From Pseudomonas moorei (GTDB lineage Bacteria > Pseudomonadota > Gammaproteobacteria > Pseudomonadales > Pseudomonadaceae), in NCBI RefSeq assembly GCF_008801475.1, contig NZ_VZPP01000002.1, positions 62,001 through 126,000 of the forward strand: a stretch of 64,000 nucleotides of DNA. The letters run 5' to 3'. Below the pieces are notes generated by a model, which was not told where the DNA came from, did no database searches, and saw only the letters and a program-made list of their open reading frames with translations. The position numbers were made by a program, and so were the translations under genes. Below, in pieces: positions 54,291-63,800 of this stretch. How positions within the stretch are numbered: the first letter of the stretch is position 1; each line of letters opens with the position of its first letter.

Positions 54291-55130
54291 GTGAACAACC
54301 CTCAGGGCGAATCCATCCACTTCTGGCATACCGCGCCGCTGGCCGGGGTCGAGTTATTGTCGGCGCGCTACATCGAGCAGCGTTTCGCCCCTCATGTGCA
54401 CGACGGCTACGTGATCGGCATGATCATGGCCGGCGCCCAGCGCTACCGGTATCGCGGTGCCGAGCATCTGGCTGGCAGCGGCACACTGGTGTTGATCAAC
54501 CCGGATGAACTGCACACCGGGCACAAGGGTACGGAGGACGGCTGGTTATACCGGGCGTTTTATCCCGATAGCGGGCAGATCCTGTCGCTGCTGGCCGAAC
54601 TCGAATTGCCCACCCACAACCTGCCGGCGTTCGGTGCCACGCTGTACCGCGATCCGGATCTGGTGAACGGCTTCTGCCAATTGCACCGCTTGTTGGAAAG
54701 CCCGGCCAGCGCACTGCAACAACAGACCGCCTGGCGTGAACTGATGCTGTCTCTGTTGCAGCGCCACGCGGCAGTTGCGGATGCGGGAAAACCGGGCAAG
54801 GAACACCGGGCGGTGACCTTGGCCAAGGACCTGCTGCACACGCGCCTGGCGGCGCCTCCCTCGCTGGAAGAACTGGCAGCGGCTGTGAACTTGTCGCCCT
54901 TTCACTTTGCCCGGGTGTTCCGCCGCGCCACTGGCATGCCGCCGCACACCTGGCTGATGCAACAACGCATCGCTCGGGCGCGGGCACTCTTGCAGGGCGG
55001 TTGCTGGCCGCTGGAAGTTGCGACGCAGTTGGGATTTGCCGACCAGAGCCATCTGAGTCGGCAATTCAAGCAGGTGTATGGGGTTGGGCCGGGGGCGTAT
55101 CGCAGTGCGCGGCAGTTGCCCGGATCCTGA
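54291..55130 (+). CDS. AraC-family transcriptional regulator
   Basis: 279-residue regulator with an N-terminal cupin ligand domain (HVHDGYVIGMIMAGAQRYRY, residues 30-60) and a C-terminal double helix-turn-helix (SLEELAAAVNLSPFHFARVF; then QLGFADQSHLSRQFKQVYGV). GTG start 3 nt after the hydrolase stop, so it may be co-transcribed with the hydrolase. Its target genes are not evident here; related family members often control amino-acid exporters, but no such gene is adjacent. Confidence 0.9.
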   Translation: MNNPQGESIHFWHTAPLAGVELLSARYIEQRFAPHVHDGYVIGMIMAGAQRYRYRGAEHLAGSGTLVLINPDELHTGHKGTEDGWLYRAFYPDSGQILSLLAELELPTHNLPAFGATLYRDPDLVNGFCQLHRLLESPASALQQQTAWRELMLSLLQRHAAVADAGKPGKEHRAVTLAKDLLHTRLAAPPSLEELAAAVNLSPFHFARVFRRATGMPPHTWLMQQRIARARALLQGGCWPLEVATQLGFADQSHLSRQFKQVYGVGPGAYRSARQLPGS

Positions 55131-55145
55131 TGACGACAAAAACAA

Positions 55146-55170
55146 TGTGGGAGCGAGCCTGCTCCCACAG
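55146..55170. terminator. Short REP-like hairpin between the araC-type gene and sulfurtransferase gene
   Basis: TGTGGGAGC-GAGCCT-GCTCCCACA, a 9 bp perfect stem, sits between the convergent stops. It looks like the centre of a REP doublet that lost its spacer and may terminate both transcripts. Confidence 0.6.
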
Positions 55171-55181
55171 GTTTGCGCTGT

Positions 55182-56036
55182 TTATTCGCCGGTGGCGATG
55201 CCCCGAGCAGGCTCGTTGATCCACTCACTCCACGACCCGGCATACAACGAACCCAACGGATAACCCGCCAGGCACAACGCAAACAGGTTATGGCAAGCCG
55301 TCACACCGGAGCCGCAATACGCCACCAGCTCAGTTGGCGAACGATCTTGCAGCTTCGCCGCAAAACGCTGCTTGAGTTGATCGGCCGGAAGGAAACGCCC
55401 ATCGCTGCCCAGGTTGTCGGTGAACGCCGCACACTGCGCGCCGGGGATGTGCCCGGCAATCGGATCGATCGGCTCCACTTCGCCCTTGAAGCGCGGCAAG
55501 GCGCGGGCGTCAAGCAAGGTCAGTGCGGGTTGGCCCAGACGCTTGTGCAACTGTTCTGCGCTGAGCAACAGCGAGGCGTCGGGACTCCCGGTAAAGGTAC
55601 CGCGAGTGATTGAAGGCGCGTCCAGACTCAACGGTAACCCCGCGGCATGCCAGGCTTTGAGCCCGCCATCGAGGATGAACACGCCATCACGCTTGCCCAG
55701 CCACGCCAGCAACCACCAGGCCCGAGCCGCGTAGGCCCCGGGACCATCGTCATACAAAACCACTTCGCTGTCGGCGTTGATGCCCCAGGCTTGCAGGCGC
55801 TCGATCAGGTCGGCCGGCTCGGGCAACGGATGACGCCCGGTCACGCCCCTGACCACTTTGCCGCTGAGATCGCGTTCAAGATCGGCGAAGCTCGACCCGG
55901 CGATGTGTCCTTCGGCATAACTGCGCTGACCGTAATCCGGGTCCTCGAGGGCAAAACGACAATCCAGAATCACCAACCCCGGCTGGTCCTTCTTCAGGTC
56001 CAGTGCTGGCGGGCTGATCAGTTGCGCAATGGGCAT
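55182..56036 (-). CDS. Sulfurtransferase, 3-mercaptopyruvate type (SseA-like)
   Basis: 284-residue tandem rhodanese protein. The first domain (1-150) is inactive-type; the second ends with the active loop VAYCGSGVTACHN, where CGSGVT is the signature of 3-mercaptopyruvate sulfurtransferases rather than thiosulfate rhodaneses (CRKGVT). It should transfer sulfane sulfur from mercaptopyruvate to thiols or cyanide in the cytosol. Single gene, 50 nt from the TetR gene on the same strand. Confidence 0.9.
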   Translation of the reverse strand: MPIAQLISPPALDLKKDQPGLVILDCRFALEDPDYGQRSYAEGHIAGSSFADLERDLSGKVVRGVTGRHPLPEPADLIERLQAWGINADSEVVLYDDGPGAYAARAWWLLAWLGKRDGVFILDGGLKAWHAAGLPLSLDAPSITRGTFTGSPDASLLLSAEQLHKRLGQPALTLLDARALPRFKGEVEPIDPIAGHIPGAQCAAFTDNLGSDGRFLPADQLKQRFAAKLQDRSPTELVAYCGSGVTACHNLFALCLAGYPLGSLYAGSWSEWINEPARGIATGE

Positions 56037-56086
56037 AACAGGCTCCTGTGATGGTGTCGAATGACGATCCTACTGCACTTTGCGAT

Positions 56087-56755
56087 TCACAGCTCTTCCA
56101 GAGCCTGGGCCAGCGGCACGTAAAACTCTTCGAACAAGGCGTTGACCGCATCGCGCGCCTGATCCGTGACGAAGCCGGCCTCAAGCACCAATACCTGATA
56201 GACCCCGCGCTTGATCGCTTGCTCGCTGAGGTGGCTGGAGTTTTCCCGCGTGGTGCACAGAAAGCGCACCCAGGACGTGAGGATGATCCAGGCATTGAGG
56301 GTCAGGGATTCGATCTGCACCCGATCCATCTTCAGGATGCCTGCCTCGACGAAGCCTTCGTAGATGTGCGTGCCCTGGATCAGGCAGCGCTGGGAAAAGC
56401 GCCGATAGCGCCCGGCCAGGTCTGCATCGCTGTCGAGCAAATGTTCGAGGTCTCGATGCAAAAACCGGTAGCGCCACATCGCCGAGAGCAGCTCCTTGAG
56501 GTAGTAGCGCTTGTCTTCCACTGTGGCGGCGCGGCCCTGTGGCGGACGCAGGAAACTGTCCACCAGGCTTTCGTACTCACTGAACAGCACAGCGATGATC
56601 GCCTGCTTGTTGGGGAAGTGGTAGTACAGGTTGCCTGGAGAAATCTCCATGTGAGCAGCGATGTGATTGGTGCTGATGCTGCGCTCGCCCTGTTGATTGA
56701 ACAGCTCCAGGCTGTTCTGCACGATGCGCTCGCTGGTTTTGATCCTTGGGGCCAT
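56087..56755 (-). CDS. TetR/AcrR-family regulator
   Basis: 222-residue repressor-type protein with an N-terminal TetR helix-turn-helix (IVQNSLELFNQQGERSIS, then HIAAHMEISPGNLYYHFPNK) and an all-helical ligand domain. It is divergent from the aldehyde dehydrogenase gene with a 146 nt gap holding a palindrome between promoter elements, so it probably represses that operon and perhaps itself. The effector is unknown; an aldehyde or alcohol is possible. Confidence 0.9.
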   Translation of the reverse strand: MAPRIKTSERIVQNSLELFNQQGERSISTNHIAAHMEISPGNLYYHFPNKQAIIAVLFSEYESLVDSFLRPPQGRAATVEDKRYYLKELLSAMWRYRFLHRDLEHLLDSDADLAGRYRRFSQRCLIQGTHIYEGFVEAGILKMDRVQIESLTLNAWIILTSWVRFLCTTRENSSHLSEQAIKRGVYQVLVLEAGFVTDQARDAVNALFEEFYVPLAQALEEL

Positions 56756-56841
56756 GGCTTGAGCTTTAATTCAGAGTGCGTTGACGGGCATCTTACGACC
56801 TAACCGGACAGGGATAAAACAAAGCTGCGGCAGGATGTCAT

Positions 56842-56870
56842 TTGACTTTCTAGAGCATAGACTCTAAAAC
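56842..56870 (+). promoter_or_regulatory. Promoter with internal operator for the aldehyde dehydrogenase operon
   Basis: TTGACT (56842-56847) and TAAAAC (56865-56870) are 17 nt apart. Inside the spacer and overlapping the -10 lies the inverted repeat TAGAG-N6-CTCTA (56851-56866). Such placement is typical for TetR-type repression. The start would be about 25 nt before the coding start at 56902. Confidence 0.5.
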
Positions 56871-56901
56871 GAGCCTCATTACAATAAATTCGGAGCCGAC
56901 C

Positions 56902-58332
56902 ATGACCGCTGAAATTTCCTACCTGCAAGACTTGCAGCAGCCTCTGGAAGAACTCCAAAACCTCTTCGACGCGCAGCGCGCCGCCTACGCCGCCAACCCG
57001 ATGCCACCCGCGGCCCAGCGCCAGCAATGGCTCAAGGCCTTGCGCGACCTGTTGAGCAGCGAACGCCAATCCTTGATCGACGCCATCAGCCAGGACTTCA
57101 GCCATCGCAGCGCCGATGAAACCCTGCTCGCCGAATTGATGCCCAGCCTGCATGGCATTCATTACGCCAGCCGCCACCTCAAGGGCTGGATGCGAGCGTC
57201 GCGACGCAAGGTCGGCGTAGCCTTCCAGCCAGCCTCGGCGAAAGTGGTCTACCAGCCGCTGGGCGTGGTCGGGGTGATCGTGCCGTGGAACTACCCGCTG
57301 TACCTGGCCATCGGGCCTTTGGTCGGTGCGCTGTCGGCGGGCAATCGGGTGATGCTCAAGCTCAGCGAGTCGACCCCCGCTACCGGTTTGCTGCTCAAGG
57401 AACTGCTGGGGCGCATCTTTCCCGCAGACCTGGTCTGCGTGGTACTGGGCGAGGCCGACATCGGCGTCGCGTTCTCACGACTGCATTTCGATCATTTGTT
57501 GTTCACCGGCGCCACCAGCATCGGCAAACACGTGATGCGGGCCGCTGCGGAGAACCTGACGCCGGTGACCCTCGAACTGGGCGGCAAATCCCCAGCCATC
57601 GTATCCCGCGACGTCCCCCTCAAGGACGCCGCCGAACGCATCGCTTTCGGCAAGACCCTCAACGCCGGGCAAACCTGCGTGGCGCCGGACTACGTGCTGG
57701 TGCCCGAAGAACGCGTCGGATCTTTCGTCGAGGCCTATCGCCAGGCGGTTCGCGGGTTTTATCCGACCCTGGCCGACAACCCGGACTACACCGCAATCAT
57801 CAATGACCGCCAACTGGCGCGACTCAATGGCTATATCAGCGATGCCACCAGCAAAGGCGCGCTGCTGATACCGCTGTTCGAACAGGCCCAGGGACGCCGT
57901 ATGGGCCATTGCTTGCTGCTCAACGTCAGCGACGACATGACGGTGATGCAGGATGAAATCTTCGGCCCATTGCTGCCCATCGTGCCGTACAAGGGCCTGG
58001 ATCAGGCGTTTTCCTACATCAACCAGCGCCCTCGACCACTAGCGCTGTACTACTTCGGCTACGACAAACGCGAGCAAAACCGCGTACTTCATGAAACCCA
58101 TTCCGGCGGCGTGTGCCTGAACGACACCCTGCTGCACGTTGCCCAGGACGACATGCCGTTCGGCGGCATTGGCGCCTCTGGCATGGGCCATTACCATGGC
58201 CACGAAGGATTCCTGACCTTCAGCAAGGCCAAGGGTGTGCTGATCAAACAGCGGTTCAACGCGGCGAAACTGATCTACCCGCCGTACGGGAAATCCATTC
58301 AGAAACTGATCCAGAAGTTGTTCATCCGCTAA
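56902..58332 (+). CDS. calB: Coniferyl aldehyde dehydrogenase-type enzyme
   Basis: 476-residue class 3-like NAD(P) aldehyde dehydrogenase. Cofactor site VVGVIVPWNYPLYLAIGPLV, Glu in VTLELGGKSPAIV and catalytic Cys in NAGQTCVAPDYV. The sequence and the setting next to a GMC oxidoreductase and coaD match the coniferyl aldehyde dehydrogenase locus (calB) of pseudomonads; the actual substrate range may be broad, including aliphatic aldehydes. First gene of a three-gene run under a divergent TetR regulator. Confidence 0.88.
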   Translation: MTAEISYLQDLQQPLEELQNLFDAQRAAYAANPMPPAAQRQQWLKALRDLLSSERQSLIDAISQDFSHRSADETLLAELMPSLHGIHYASRHLKGWMRASRRKVGVAFQPASAKVVYQPLGVVGVIVPWNYPLYLAIGPLVGALSAGNRVMLKLSESTPATGLLLKELLGRIFPADLVCVVLGEADIGVAFSRLHFDHLLFTGATSIGKHVMRAAAENLTPVTLELGGKSPAIVSRDVPLKDAAERIAFGKTLNAGQTCVAPDYVLVPEERVGSFVEAYRQAVRGFYPTLADNPDYTAIINDRQLARLNGYISDATSKGALLIPLFEQAQGRRMGHCLLLNVSDDMTVMQDEIFGPLLPIVPYKGLDQAFSYINQRPRPLALYYFGYDKREQNRVLHETHSGGVCLNDTLLHVAQDDMPFGGIGASGMGHYHGHEGFLTFSKAKGVLIKQRFNAAKLIYPPYGKSIQKLIQKLFIR

Positions 58333-58360
58333 CGATCATCACCCTCGGGTAATAACAATA

Positions 58361-58906
58361 ATGAGCCCAAGCCTGTCCGATACACCCGCGCTGTCACGGC
58401 GCGGCCTGCTCAAATTCAGCCTCGGCGCCAGCGCCTTTCTTGCCACCGCCGGGTTGGGGGCCAGCCTCAGCGGTTGCTCGTCGAGCATTGCAGCCAGCGG
58501 TTTCGCGGCCCTGCGCAGTGGCGACCTGCTGTGTCTGCGGGCACTGGTGCCAGTCATGCTCGACGGTGCCGTGCCCGTCGAACGGATGCCCGACGCCGTC
58601 GAAGGGACCCTCAAAGGCCTGGACTACAGCCTCGATCACCTGTCACCGGAAATGCTCAAGTTGACCCGGCAGTTGTTCGACGTGCTGGGCATGGCCGTGA
58701 CCCGCGGGCCGCTGACCGGTATCTGGGGCAGCTGGGAAAACGCCAGCGGCGATGAGATCCGGCACTTTCTCGATCGCTGGGAAAACAGCTCCTTGAGCCT
58801 GTTACGCATGGGTCACAGCTCGTTACTGCAACTGGTGATGATGGCCTGGTACGGGCGCAAGGAATCGTGGGCGCACTGCGGGTATCCCGGGCCGCCCACG
58901 GTTTGA
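58361..58906 (+). CDS. Tat-exported small lipoprotein subunit next to GMC oxidoreductase
   Basis: 181-residue protein with a twin-arginine signal (SRRGLLKFSLGASAFLA) that ends in a lipobox-like LSGC near residue 38, so it may be a Tat-dependent lipoprotein. The mature part is helical and resembles the small (gamma) subunits of flavin dehydrogenase complexes, which chaperone and export the GMC subunit. It lies 28 nt after calB and 132 nt before the GMC gene. The subunit role is inferred from position and type. Confidence 0.78.
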   Translation: MSPSLSDTPALSRRGLLKFSLGASAFLATAGLGASLSGCSSSIAASGFAALRSGDLLCLRALVPVMLDGAVPVERMPDAVEGTLKGLDYSLDHLSPEMLKLTRQLFDVLGMAVTRGPLTGIWGSWENASGDEIRHFLDRWENSSLSLLRMGHSSLLQLVMMAWYGRKESWAHCGYPGPPTV

Positions 58907-58920
58907 AGTCGAGTCAACCC

Positions 58921-58986
58921 TATCGCGGGCAGGTTCGCTCCCACAGAGAATCGCCTCCCCTTGTGGGAGCAAGCCTGCTCGCGAAG
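58921..58986. repeat. REP doublet between the Tat lipoprotein gene and GMC gene
   Basis: TATCGCGGGCAGGTTCGCTCCCACA (from 58921) and TTGTGGGAGCAAGCCTGCTCGCGA (58961-58984), inverted, within a probable operon. It may set unequal amounts of upstream and downstream message. Confidence 0.87.
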
Positions 58987-59038
58987 AAGGCGTCATGAAC
59001 ACCGCTGATCCAAACCATAACAACAAGAGAACCCCAAG

Positions 59039-60634
59039 ATGCCCGTACCCGATCCGTTCCGCGAAGGCATGGCCCGTGGCTGGAAAACCTACAACGGCTC
59101 ACAACTGACCCAGGACCTGACCCTCGAAGCGGATGTGGCGATCATCGGCAGTGGCGCCGGCGGTGGAACCACGGCCGAAATCCTCAGCGCAGCCGGCTAC
59201 AAAGTGCTGCTGATCGAGGAGGGACCGCTCAAGACCAGCAGTGACTTCAAACTGCTTGAAGACCAGGCCTACGCCAGCCTTTATCAGGAAGGTATCGGCC
59301 GCATGAGCAAGGATGGAGCGATCACCATTCTCCAGGGCCGGGCGGTGGGCGGCACCACGTTGATCAACTGGACCTCAAGCTTCCGCACCCCGGAACCGAC
59401 CCTGGAACACTGGGCCAGGGAGCACAACGTAAAAGGCCACTCACCGGCTGAAATGGCGCCGTGGTTCGAGAAAATGGAGCAGCGCCTGGGGGTGGCGCCG
59501 TGGATGGTTCCACCCAATGCCAACAACGACGTGATCCGCAAAGGCTGCGAGAAACTCGGTTACAGCTGGCATGTGATCCCGCGCAACGTGCGCGGCTGCT
59601 GGAACCTCGGCTACTGCGGCATGGGCTGCCCGACCAACGCCAAGCAATCGATGATGGTCACGACCATTCCGGCGACCCTGGAAAAGGGTGGCGAGTTGCT
59701 TTACCTGGCCCGCGCTGAAAAACTCATTCTGACTGGCGACAAGGTCACCGGCCTGCAATGCGTGGCGATGGACGAGCGCTGCGTCGAACCCACTGGACGT
59801 CGAATCACGGTCAAGGCGCGGCATTACGTGCTGGCCGGTGGCGGGATCAACAGCCCGGCGCTGTTGCTGCGTTCCGAAGCGCCCGATCCGCACAAACGGC
59901 TGGGCAAACGGACTTTCCTGCATGTGGTGAACATGTCTGCCGGGCTGTTTGATGAGGTGATCAATCCGTTCTACGGGGCACCGCAGTCGATTTACTCCGA
60001 CCATTTCCAATGGCTGGACGGCACCACGGGCAGGATGGCGTACAAACTGGAGGTGCCGCCGCTGCACCCGGCGCTGGCCACGACGCTACTTGGTGGTTTC
60101 GGCCAGGAAAATGCCCAGCACCTGGCCAACCTTCCCCATACTCACGCCATGCTCGCGTTGCTGCGGGACGGTTTTCACCCGGACAGCACCGGCGGCACCG
60201 TCGAATTGCGCGGTGATGGCACGCCGGTGCTCGATTACCAGGTTTCGCCTTATGTGTGGGAAGGCTTGCGCCGTGCGTTCCACAGCATGGCCGAGATTCA
60301 GTTTGCCGGTGGCGCCAAGGCCGTGATGCCCATGCACGCCGACGCCCGCTATGTGAAAACCCTGGGCGAAGCGCGCACGCTGATCGATGGTTTGAGCCTG
60401 GAGCTGTACCGCACGCGGCTGGGCAGCGCCCATGTGATGGGCGGTTGCGCCATGGGCGAAGACCCGAAAACCGCCGTGACCGACAGCCTCGGTCGACATC
60501 ATCAACTGGCCAATCTGTCGATTCACGACGGCTCGCTGTTCCCCACCAGCATTGGCGCAAACCCGCAGCTATCGGTCTACGGGCTGACGGCGCAACTGGC
60601 GACTTCCCTGGCCGAACGTTTGAAAAACTCATGA
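59039..60634 (+). CDS. GMC-family FAD oxidoreductase
   Basis: 531-residue glucose-methanol-choline flavoprotein. FAD-binding motif VAIIGSGAGGGTTAEIL at residue 35, GMC signature GRAVGGTTLINWTSSF near 100, and C-terminal motifs LGSAHVMGGCAMGED and FPTSIGANPQLSVYGL, whose His and Asn are catalytic. It has no signal peptide, so export could only occur with the Tat partner upstream. It likely oxidises an alcohol to the aldehyde that the encoded dehydrogenase then uses. No cytochrome subunit is adjacent. Confidence 0.9.
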   Translation: MPVPDPFREGMARGWKTYNGSQLTQDLTLEADVAIIGSGAGGGTTAEILSAAGYKVLLIEEGPLKTSSDFKLLEDQAYASLYQEGIGRMSKDGAITILQGRAVGGTTLINWTSSFRTPEPTLEHWAREHNVKGHSPAEMAPWFEKMEQRLGVAPWMVPPNANNDVIRKGCEKLGYSWHVIPRNVRGCWNLGYCGMGCPTNAKQSMMVTTIPATLEKGGELLYLARAEKLILTGDKVTGLQCVAMDERCVEPTGRRITVKARHYVLAGGGINSPALLLRSEAPDPHKRLGKRTFLHVVNMSAGLFDEVINPFYGAPQSIYSDHFQWLDGTTGRMAYKLEVPPLHPALATTLLGGFGQENAQHLANLPHTHAMLALLRDGFHPDSTGGTVELRGDGTPVLDYQVSPYVWEGLRRAFHSMAEIQFAGGAKAVMPMHADARYVKTLGEARTLIDGLSLELYRTRLGSAHVMGGCAMGEDPKTAVTDSLGRHHQLANLSIHDGSLFPTSIGANPQLSVYGLTAQLATSLAERLKNS

Positions 60635-60701
60635 AAACGACGAATATTCCCATCGTCTATAGTGCTTTCTTACCCAACAGGCGACTTGGCCGACCGGTTA
60701 G

Positions 60702-61229
<528 letters not shown>

Positions 61230-61239
61230 ACCCCGCAAG

Positions 61240-61339
61240 CTGCAGGGGCGAGCCTGCTGGCGATGGACGTGAACGAACGCGGGAACCCTGACACCCCGCG
61301 GCGTTCTCGGGTTCATCGCCCGCAGGCTGGCTCTACAGT
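61240..61339. repeat. Diverged REP doublet downstream of coaD
   Basis: CTGCAGGGGCGAGCCTGCTGGCGATG (from 61240) and CATCGCCCGCAGGCTGGCTCTACAG (from 61314) are a REP pair with several base changes, with a further CGCGGGAACC/CCCCGCGG region in the spacer. It lies in the coaD-ferredoxin gap. Confidence 0.75.
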
Positions 61340-61393
61340 ACGTCGCACCTGCGTGCAACGCAGGCGCCAATGCGGCACAATTACGCGCATTGA

Positions 61394-61684
<291 letters not shown>

Positions 61685-61708
61685 GTCTTTCGATATCTGT
61701 TCAAACGC

Positions 61709-61775
61709 CATCGCGGGCAAGCCCGCTCCCACAAGGATCGCTTAAACCCTGTGGGAGCGGGCTTGCCCGCGATGA
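61709..61775. repeat. REP doublet between ferredoxin gene and mutM
   Basis: CATCGCGGGCAAGCCCGCTCCCACA (from 61709) and TGTGGGAGCGGGCTTGCCCGCGATG (61750-61774) form a nearly perfect inverted pair between convergent genes. Confidence 0.92.
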
Positions 61776-61879
61776 CGTCATAAGATGCACCCAATATCCG
61801 ACTGAATAACTCCCGCCGCTCGACCCTCTCCCCGACTCCGGCTGGACAGTCAGAAACCTGCCTATAGACTGCAGGCGTT

Positions 61880-62692
61880 TCAGCGCTGACAGCGTGGGCA
61901 AAAGACGCTGGCCCGCTGCCCGAGCTTCACTTCCCGCAGTTCTGTACCACAGACCTTGCACGGTTCAGCGCCACGGCCGTACACGAACAATTCCTGCTGG
62001 AAGTAGCCCGGCTGACCATCACCCCCGATGAAGTCCCGCAGCGTGGTGCCTCCGCGCTCGATGGCGGCGGCCAGGATGCGTTTGATCTCGATGGCCAGCT
62101 TCAGATAGCGTGCCCGGGAAATGCTCTTGGCCTCACGACGCGGGTCAATCCCGGCGGCGAACAGCGCTTCGGTCGCATAGATATTGCCGACGCCGACCAC
62201 CACCGCGTTGTCCATGATGAACGGCTTGACCGCCATCGAGCGTCCACGGGATTGCTGGAACAATCGCTCGCCATCGAACAGGTCGGTCAACGGCTCCGGC
62301 CCCAGGCGAATCAATAATTCGTGGTTGAGTGGATCAAGGCTCCACAGCATCGCACCAAACCGTCGCGGGTCGGTGTAGCGCAGGGCCAGGCCTGATTCGA
62401 GCTCGATATCCACGTGTTCATGCTTGGCCGCCGGCGTGCCGACTTCCACCAGACGCAAATTGCCCGACATGCCCAAATGGCTGATCAACGTACCGACTTC
62501 GGCATTGATCAACAGGTACTTGGCGCGCCGCTCAACCAGCACGATACGCTGCCCGGACAACCGCACATCGAGGTCTTCGGGGATCGGCCAGCGCAGACGG
62601 CGATCGCGCACGATCACCCGGCTGACGCGCTGGCCTTCCAGGTGCGGGGCAATGCCGCGACGGGTGGTTTCGACTTCTGGCAGTTCAGGCAT
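61880..62692 (-). CDS. mutM: Formamidopyrimidine-DNA glycosylase
   Basis: 270-residue base-excision repair enzyme that removes 8-oxoguanine and formamidopyrimidines and nicks the strand. The N-terminal catalytic [12 protein letters not shown] (Pro2 nucleophile, Glu3) follows the initiator Met at 62692; the C-terminal zinc finger has CKVCGTEL and FCPRCQR. The longer frame up to 62884 is rejected because Pro2 must be N-terminal. Confidence 0.97.
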   Translation of the reverse strand: MPELPEVETTRRGIAPHLEGQRVSRVIVRDRRLRWPIPEDLDVRLSGQRIVLVERRAKYLLINAEVGTLISHLGMSGNLRLVEVGTPAAKHEHVDIELESGLALRYTDPRRFGAMLWSLDPLNHELLIRLGPEPLTDLFDGERLFQQSRGRSMAVKPFIMDNAVVVGVGNIYATEALFAAGIDPRREAKSISRARYLKLAIEIKRILAAAIERGGTTLRDFIGGDGQPGYFQQELFVYGRGAEPCKVCGTELREVKLGQRASVFCPRCQR

Positions 62693-62736
62693 GGTGCTCT
62701 CGAATCGGGCGCTCGAAAAAGAAGAAGGTCCGGCAC

Positions 62737-63606
62737 TCAGCGGTGAGTGCCGAGATCGCGAATGGTCTGCTTGAGGGTTTCGAAGTCGTAGTCCGACAGA
62801 CCGACATAATCGAGCACCAGATGCCCGATGCTGTTCCATTCGTGGTCTTCGGTCTGGTTCCCGAGTACACGGTAGGACGCACAAATGTGCTCGGCCATTT
62901 TCAGAATCGCCAGCAGGTTTTTCAGCGAGCTGTTGCGCGACGATTCATCGCTGAAGATCGCCAGGGCATTGTGATGGTTGGCAATCGCCGCCGTCACGTG
63001 ATCCGGCAGGCGCCAGGACTTGGCCGTGTAGTAACCGACCACCGCGTGATTGGTGTTGAACGCGTTGTTCTCGGTATCCACCACCCGGCACTCGGGGCCG
63101 GCATTGGCGTAGGCCTGTTCCAGGACGCTCATGTAGTCGGGGAAACGCTGGAGCATCAGCGGCACACCACAGTCGTGGAACAAGCCCAGGGCATAGGCTT
63201 CATCGCCGGCCTGGGCGCCGATGCGCTTGGCCAGGGTCAGGCAAGTCATCGCCACGTCCTGGGCGGTGTCCCAGAAACGGTTCAAGGTGACGATGGTTTC
63301 ATCGTTCATCTCACCCTTGATCGACTGGGCGTTGATCAGGTTGATGATCGAACGGCTGCCCAGCAGATTCACCGCGCGCTGGATCGAGGCGATCTTGTTC
63401 GTCAGGCCGTAATAAGGCGAGTTGACGATTTTCAGCAGGGAGCCGGAAAGGCCTGGGTCCTGGGAAATCAGCTTCGCGATCACCTCCAGATCCGGGTCCG
63501 GCATGTACTGCTCCATCTGCAAATCCACCATGATCTGCGGTTGAGCGGGCACGCTAATGCCTTGCAGGGACTGTTGGATCTGTTCGGGAGTCAGCTCTTG
63601 GGACAT
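62737..63606 (-). CDS. HDOD domain-containing protein
   Basis: 289-residue protein with one HDOD domain (about 20-220): [40 protein letters not shown] and [16 protein letters not shown] proteins resemble HD phosphohydrolases but lack a full metal site; they act in signalling, often with c-di-GMP or stress pathways. No fused GGDEF, EAL or kinase domain. Single gene 44 nt upstream of mutM on the same strand. Confidence 0.9.
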   Translation of the reverse strand: MSQELTPEQIQQSLQGISVPAQPQIMVDLQMEQYMPDPDLEVIAKLISQDPGLSGSLLKIVNSPYYGLTNKIASIQRAVNLLGSRSIINLINAQSIKGEMNDETIVTLNRFWDTAQDVAMTCLTLAKRIGAQAGDEAYALGLFHDCGVPLMLQRFPDYMSVLEQAYANAGPECRVVDTENNAFNTNHAVVGYYTAKSWRLPDHVTAAIANHHNALAIFSDESSRNSSLKNLLAILKMAEHICASYRVLGNQTEDHEWNSIGHLVLDYVGLSDYDFETLKQTIRDLGTHR

Positions 63607-63800
63607 AAGTACACACTCTGGGTCAGGCGCAGATTCTAGCTTCTTAAAGTTGGATCCGACATACCAAATCGCCAGGCAATGCTTTATGCCGGGGGTGAGG
63701 GTGTCTATGGATTTCTCAAGCCGTTTGCCACATGTCTACCCGCTGAACCTGCAAGCGCCGCAACACGCTATACTCCCGCTCTTTTTTCTGGAGCGACGTC

